From Phosphoribacter sp037045055 (GTDB lineage Bacteria > Actinomycetota > Actinomycetes > Actinomycetales > Dermatophilaceae): DNA of 64,000 nt. Under the pieces are notes generated by a model. The model searched no databases, had not been told where the DNA came from, and saw only the letters and a program-made list of their open reading frames with translations. Positions 60,073-64,000 of this stretch are shown piece after piece (positions within the stretch are counted from its first letter, which is position 1; every line of letters starts with the position of its first letter). The position numbers and the translations under genes were made by a program. The DNA is taken from positions 186,001 to 250,000 of the forward strand of contig JBAOHJ010000001.1 of NCBI GenBank assembly GCA_037045055.1, read 5' to 3'.

Positions 60073-60659
60073 GCGCGCGCGGCTCGGCCCGGCAGATCGC
60101 AGGCCGGCGGCGACGCTGGCCGTGGGTGGTCGCGCTGCTGGTGTTGGTCGTGCCTCTGGCCGAGATCGCCGTCATCGTCCAGATCGGCTCCGCCATCGGC
60201 GGGTGGCCGACGTTCCTGCTCCTGGTGGCCGAGTCCGCCGTCGGTGCGTGGTTGGTCAAACGTGAGGGCGTGGCCGCCTGGGCCGCGCTGCAGCAGGCGC
60301 TGCGCACCGGGCGGATGCCCTCGCGCCAGCTCGCCGACGCCGCGTTGGTGCTGGTCGGGGGCACGCTGCTGCTCACCCCGGGGTTCCTCACCGACCTCGT
60401 GGGCTTCCTCGTGGTCCTGCCGGTCACCCGTCCGGTGGCTCGGGCGGTGCTCGAGGCGGTGATCGCCCGCCGGGTGCTCGCCGGGGTCCGCGGCGGGGGT
60501 GTCGGGCCCGACGGGCCCGGGGGTGGCCCCGGGTGGGCCTTCCGCACCGCCGAGGGTCACCCGGCCCGAGGCCCCGGCTCGGCCCGACGTCCGCCGGGCC
60601 GAGCGGCGCCGGGGGAGGAGATCATCGAGGGCGAGATCGTCCAGGACGAGGACCGCTGA
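60057..60659 (+). CDS. fxsA: FxsA family membrane protein
   Basis: A 200-residue protein with the FxsA domain: WVVALLVLVVPLAEIAVIVQIGSAIG, TFLLLVAESAVGAWLVKREG, and the loop-helix TLLLTPGFLTDLVGFLVVLPVTRPVARAVL. FxsA interferes with F-exclusion of phage T7 in E. coli; its normal role is unknown. The first 16 bp overlap the end of ppm1. The last 60 residues are Gly/Pro/Arg-rich and end in an acidic tail (EEIIEGEIVQDEDR). Confidence 0.9.
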   Translation: MAPGVGARGSARQIAGRRRRWPWVVALLVLVVPLAEIAVIVQIGSAIGGWPTFLLLVAESAVGAWLVKREGVAAWAALQQALRTGRMPSRQLADAALVLVGGTLLLTPGFLTDLVGFLVVLPVTRPVARAVLEAVIARRVLAGVRGGGVGPDGPGGGPGWAFRTAEGHPARGPGSARRPPGRAAPGEEIIEGEIVQDEDR

Positions 60660-60694
60660 GCCGCGGCGGCGCAGTCCGCCACCCCGGTCCCGGA

Positions 60695-60718
60695 CGGCGG
60701 TGCGGCCCGCCACCGCCG
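60695..60718. terminator. Bidirectional hairpin between fxsA and rbpA
   Basis: CGGCGGTG (60695-60702), 8-nt loop, CACCGCCG (60711-60718): perfect 8-bp stem in the gap between convergent genes. Confidence 0.6.
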
Positions 60719-60753
60719 AGGGTGACGGGCCGGCATACGGTCCAGCCGTGACC

Positions 60754-61110
60754 TCAGGCGCTGCGTTTGGTGTCGGTGCTGCCCTGGGACCGGCGCAACA
60801 GGGCCAGTCGCTCGGCGAGCAGCTCCTCCAGCTCGGGGATGGAGCGGCGCTCCAGGAGCATGTCCCAGTGGGTGCGGGCCGTGCGGGTGGCCTTGGCCTC
60901 GGGCTCGGGGCCGTCGAGCAGGCGCGCGGTGGCGCCACAGCGGCACTCCCACGTCGGCGGGACGTCGGCCTCGATGCTGAACGGCAACTCGATCCGGTGA
61001 CCTTTTGGGCACACGTAGACGGTGATCTGACGCTCGCTGGGCACGACGCCCACCTCGGACTCCATGCTGAACGAACCGAGCCGCGATCCTCGCAGCGATC
61101 GATCGGCCAT
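60754..61110 (-). CDS. rbpA: RNA polymerase-binding protein RbpA
   Basis: A 118-residue RbpA, the actinobacterial activator that binds sigma-A/HrdB and stabilises the open complex. Visible parts: N-terminal tail with the basic linker (MADRSLRGSRLGSFSMESEVG), the zinc-type core domain (YVCPKGHRIELPF and WECRCGATARLLDG) and the sigma-interacting C-terminus (HWDMLLERRSIPELEELLAERLALLRR). ATG follows GGGAGG by 7 nt. Its presence fixes the window as actinobacterial. A SigR/SigH-type promoter is upstream. Confidence 0.97.
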   Translation of the reverse strand: MADRSLRGSRLGSFSMESEVGVVPSERQITVYVCPKGHRIELPFSIEADVPPTWECRCGATARLLDGPEPEAKATRTARTHWDMLLERRSIPELEELLAERLALLRRSQGSTDTKRSA

Positions 61111-61179
61111 GGTGCACCTCCCTGGGCGGACGTGGTGGGGCTATGGGTGGTTACCCCGTCCCACGTTCTTCAGACGGCT

Positions 61180-61206
61180 CAACGCCCCCCCTCGTTGCAA
61201 TGTTCC
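61180..61206 (-). promoter_or_regulatory. SigR/SigH-type (thiol-stress ECF sigma) promoter for rbpA
   Basis: On the minus strand GGAAC (61202-61206), 18-nt spacer, GTTG (61180-61183). This is the GGAAT/C-N18-GTT pattern of Streptomyces SigR and mycobacterial SigH. It leaves a leader of about 60 nt before rbpA. Streptomyces rbpA belongs to the SigR regulon, so the prediction agrees with what is known. Confidence 0.65.
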
Positions 61207-61261
61207 CCGGGGGATTCTGCTCCACAGAACCGTTCGACCCCGCGGGGTGGCCCATCCGAGC

Positions 61262-62656
61262 TCACACGACCGCCGGCACCTCGTTGCCCGCCGCGCGGAT
61301 CCCCTCGCGCATCCGCACCCGAGACAACAGCACCCCGCCGACGACGAAGAACATCACGAGGGCGACCAGGGCCCACCGGTAGGAGTGGGTCAACTGGTGG
61401 ACCAGGCCGAAGGTCAGCGTGCCGAACCAGCTCGTGCCGCGCTCCATGGCCTGGTACAGGCTGAAGAACTCCGCCTCGCGCCCGCGGGGGATCAGCTGGC
61501 TGTACAGCGACCGCGACAGGGCCTGCGAGCCGCCGAGGACCAGGCCGATGAGCACCGCCAGGGCGACGAAGGCCACGAAGGCCTTCGCCGGCACCAGGTA
61601 GGCCGCCAGGACGATCGTCGTCCACACCCCGAGGCTGCCCAGCACGGTCCGCCATGCCCCGACCCGCGCGGCCACCCGGCCGAACAGCAGCGCCCCCCCG
61701 AACGCGACGAACTGCACGAGCAGGAACACCCCGAGCACGGTCGACTCGGCGAACTCCAGCTCGCGGATCCCGTAGAGGCTGGAGTTGCCGATGACGGTCT
61801 GGATGCCGTCGTTGAAGAACAGGTAGGCCAGCAGGAACAGCAGCGTCTGCGGGTAGCGGCGCAGTTCCCGGAAGGTCGAGGCCAGCTGGGTCAGGCTCCC
61901 GCCGACGACCCCCCGAGAGCGTTCGACCACGGCCACCGTGGTCCCCCGGACCGAGCGCAGCCCGAGGACCGGGATCAGCGTGAACGCGGCCCACCACAGC
62001 CCGGCCGACAACAGGCTGATCCGGGTGGTGGTGGCGCGGTCCAGACCCAGCGCCGGGTGGGCCAGGTCCAGGCCGAAGTTCGCAGCCAGCAGCAGCCCGC
62101 CGCCGAGGTAGCCGAACGCCCACCCCTTCGAGGACACCCGGTCGCGGTCGTCCGGCCCGGCGATCCGCACCAGCAGCGAGTCGTAGACGACCATCGAGGC
62201 CCCGAGGCACAGGTTGGCCACGAGCAGCAGTCCCACCCCGAGGCCCCAGTTCGTGCCGGTGAGGAAGAACATCGCACCGGCGGCCAGCGCCCCGACCCAG
62301 GCGAACCCGGCCAGCAGCCGGGTGGGCGCCGGGCTGCGGTCGGCGACGGCGCCCACGACGATGAGCACGACCGCCGAGACGATCGTCGAGACGGTGATCG
62401 TGTATGCCGCGAGCGAGCCGGGATCCACCGGGAGCCCGAGGACGGACAGGGTCTGGGTGCACGTGCCGCCGCTGGGCGCCTGCGGGCAAGCCGCCGCGGT
62501 GGCCACGCTGGTGAGATAGGGCGAGAACAGCACCGTGGCGGTGGTCGTCACGTAGGCGGAGTTGGCCCAGTCGTACCAGTACCACGCCTGCTGTTCCCGG
62601 GTCTCGACGCCGGTGGGCGGGTGGGCGAGGGGCGGGCCACCCGGCGGGCTGCTCAT
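61262..62656 (-). CDS. UMF1-family MFS transporter (Atg22-like)
   Basis: A 464-residue membrane protein with eleven to twelve helices and the UMF1 start QAWYWYDWANSAYVTTTATVLFSPYLT; further family blocks are SKGWAFGYLGGGLLL, FLLAYLFFNDGIQTVI and LGGSQALSRSLYSQLIPRGREAEFFSLYQAMERG. Substrate unknown; the eukaryotic relative Atg22 exports amino acids from the vacuole. The ATG overlaps the stop of the upstream GH76 gene by four bases, so the two are coupled. Confidence 0.9.
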   Translation of the reverse strand: MSSPPGGPPLAHPPTGVETREQQAWYWYDWANSAYVTTTATVLFSPYLTSVATAAACPQAPSGGTCTQTLSVLGLPVDPGSLAAYTITVSTIVSAVVLIVVGAVADRSPAPTRLLAGFAWVGALAAGAMFFLTGTNWGLGVGLLLVANLCLGASMVVYDSLLVRIAGPDDRDRVSSKGWAFGYLGGGLLLAANFGLDLAHPALGLDRATTTRISLLSAGLWWAAFTLIPVLGLRSVRGTTVAVVERSRGVVGGSLTQLASTFRELRRYPQTLLFLLAYLFFNDGIQTVIGNSSLYGIRELEFAESTVLGVFLLVQFVAFGGALLFGRVAARVGAWRTVLGSLGVWTTIVLAAYLVPAKAFVAFVALAVLIGLVLGGSQALSRSLYSQLIPRGREAEFFSLYQAMERGTSWFGTLTFGLVHQLTHSYRWALVALVMFFVVGGVLLSRVRMREGIRAAGNEVPAVV

Positions 62657-63762
62657 GCCGGCAGCCTGGCACACGTCCAGGCCGCCTCGAGGGTCATCCA
62701 CGCCTGCAGTTGGGTGGACAGCTCCACCGGTATGCCGGGCGGCTGGGTCTGCGCGGCGGGCCGCGTCGGGTCGGGGGAGAAGACCACGGCTCGCGCACCG
62801 CGCGCGGCGCGCCCGTCCCACCAGGCGTCGGCCGTGTCGCGGACCAGCCGCACCGCGCGCGCACGGGCGACCCGCGGCATCCCGGGGTGCTGGGCAGCCA
62901 GCGCGAGGTAGCGCACCGCGATCCCGGTGAACAGACCGCCGTCCCCGCCGCCGTGGGTGCGCAGCACGGTCGGGCGGCCGGCGTCGGTGAGCCCCGCCCC
63001 GATGGCCTCGACCAGGTGGGCCGCGCGGCGCAGGCTGGCCGGGTCGCCGAGCTCGACGAGGGCGCCGAGGACCGTGCCCTGGTTGTACGTGTACAGATCC
63101 CGCACCGCGGTGAGCGTCCCATCCCGCCCGATCCGCAGCCCGTCGAGGAACAGCCCGCTGTCGGGGTCGTGCAGCCGGGCGTAGAGCCAGTCGACCACCG
63201 CCGCCGCCCGCGCTCGGTGGCCGGTGCGGGCCCAGTGGATCGCGGCCGGGCCGCTGGCCGGGACGTTCTTGAAGTCGTGGGCGTCGTTCCAGTAGAGGCC
63301 GCCGCCGAGGTCGTCGGTCAGCCCGGCTCGCACCCGAGGGTCCAGCGCCCGGATCGCGGCCCCCGCCGCGCCGGTCCGGGCAGCGCCCACCCCGTGGACC
63401 CGGTGAGCGGCCAGCAGCAGCCAGGCCATGTCGTCGTAGTAGTGGTTGGGGAATCGCCCGACGTTGCGCAGGCGGATCGAGCGCACGACCCGCCGGGCCA
63501 GCGTCGTGGCCCGGTCGGCCCGGGCGGGGTCGCCGCCGGCGCGCTCGCGCAACGCCTCGTCGACGAGGACGTCGGCGTAGTGCGCTTGCCACCAGTAGTG
63601 CCAGGGCCCGACCACGGGGCGGGCCACCGGGTGGTCGATCCGGGCCAGGTGGGTGAAGGGCAGACCGAGCAGTCGACGGCCGAACGTGCCGCGCACGGAG
63701 TCCGCCGCGCGGCGGGCCCGAGTCTCGGGTGGGTCGACCGGGTCCGCTGCCACGCCCGTCAT
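62653..63762 (-). CDS. Glycoside hydrolase family 76 (alpha-1,6-mannanase-like)
   Basis: A 369-residue (alpha/alpha)6 toroid protein with the GH76 catalytic pair in HYYDDMAWLLLAAHRV and other family blocks GPWHYWWQAHYADVLVDEAL, GGGLYWNDAHDFKNVPAS and LYTYNQGTVLGALVELG. GH76 enzymes cut alpha-1,6-mannan. No signal peptide is present, so it may act inside the cell or have another glycan substrate. ATG at 63762 was chosen ahead of conserved sequence; a longer reading frame upstream is Arg/Pro-rich and unlikely. Coupled to the UMF1 transporter. Confidence 0.85.
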   Translation of the reverse strand: MTGVAADPVDPPETRARRAADSVRGTFGRRLLGLPFTHLARIDHPVARPVVGPWHYWWQAHYADVLVDEALRERAGGDPARADRATTLARRVVRSIRLRNVGRFPNHYYDDMAWLLLAAHRVHGVGAARTGAAGAAIRALDPRVRAGLTDDLGGGLYWNDAHDFKNVPASGPAAIHWARTGHRARAAAVVDWLYARLHDPDSGLFLDGLRIGRDGTLTAVRDLYTYNQGTVLGALVELGDPASLRRAAHLVEAIGAGLTDAGRPTVLRTHGGGDGGLFTGIAVRYLALAAQHPGMPRVARARAVRLVRDTADAWWDGRAARGARAVVFSPDPTRPAAQTQPPGIPVELSTQLQAWMTLEAAWTCARLPA

Positions 63763-64000
63763 TGTCGCGCGCCGGATCGGCCGGTGGGGGTGGCGATGAT
63801 GCGAGCCATTCGCGCGGGGCGGTTGTGCCCCGCGTGGCCCGGGCACCAGACTGGTCGAGCCGCGCGCTGCGACCGGGTGCGGACCCGGCGACCGAGCGGA
63901 CGTGGGCCTGCCGTTCCCCACGGCGGCACCGCAGCGGACCTCGGTGGCCGCATAGCGAGCGGGCGCAGCATCGTGACGACGTGACCGGAGGACCCGACGT
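63763..64000. other. Window end, no gene assigned
   Basis: This 238-bp stretch lies upstream of the GH76 gene. I see no conserved protein. A plus-strand gene may begin at GTG 63981, which has CATCGT 6 nt upstream, but only six codons are in the window. Not called. Confidence 0.5.

Overview
The window is a very GC-rich (roughly 70-75 % by eye), densely packed stretch of actinobacterial chromosome. The marker set is typical of Actinomycetota: RbpA, SepH, PafB/PafC, TatA/TatC, an HelY-type Ski2-like helicase, DUF3040, DUF4193, DUF3710, DUF3159 and DUF5998 proteins, a second gyrase-like ParE/ParC pair, and many GTG starts with 1-4 bp gene overlaps. I infer a Micrococcales member, perhaps Intrasporangiaceae/Dermatophilaceae-like, but cannot prove it. 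No tRNA, rRNA, CRISPR array, insertion sequence or prophage is visible; this looks like core chromosome with a few metabolic islands.

Layout. 0-6.6 kb: 3' end of dnaE2, a toroid-fold (prenyltransferase-like) protein with N-terminal repeats, a SAM methyltransferase, dinB, DUF3040, DUF456 and DUF7455. 6.9-20.2 kb: parE and parC, separated by an alpha-galactoside island (alpha/beta hydrolase, LacI regulator, GH36 alpha-galactosidase, ABC permeases and lipoprotein, with a LacI-type operator in front) and a sucrase/ferredoxin-like gene. 20.3-27.2 kb: nitroreductase, GNAT/acyl-CoA synthetase protein acetyltransferase (frameshifted), DUF5998, phosphodiesterase-like protein (frameshifted), thymidine kinase, SepH. 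27.4-36 kb: inositol monophosphatase, DUF4193-dut-DUF3710-OB-fold-DUF3159, two TrkA/RCK proteins divergent from a KimA-like potassium transporter, and a TrmA/RlmD-type RNA methyltransferase. 36-45.6 kb: aconitase behind an 18-bp perfect palindrome, then pafBC-tatAC-dgk-helY. 45.8-51 kb: patatin, 5'-3' exonuclease, Lrp regulator, LCP ligase (frameshifted), drug efflux MFS.

51.2-57.2 kb holds most of the lysine fermentation (3,5-diaminohexanoate) pathway: kamA, divergent kdd, then kamD-kamE-kal, with aroQ lodged between kdd and kamD and no kce in the window. 57.7-64 kb: lnt-ppm1-fxsA (lipoprotein acylation and mannosyl donor), rbpA behind a SigR/SigH-type promoter, and a UMF1-like transporter coupled to a GH76 mannanase-like protein.

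Three features stand out. First, the octamer GTATGCCG (complement CGGCATAC) recurs about 70 times on both strands, in coding and non-coding DNA, and accounts for much of the use of the rare codons TAT and GCA. Second, at least eleven genes have a TANNNT -10 element 6-8 nt before the start codon, so their mRNAs are probably leaderless. Third, three otherwise conserved genes carry single-base frameshifts, two of them in homopolymer runs, which are either sequence errors or real slippage sites.
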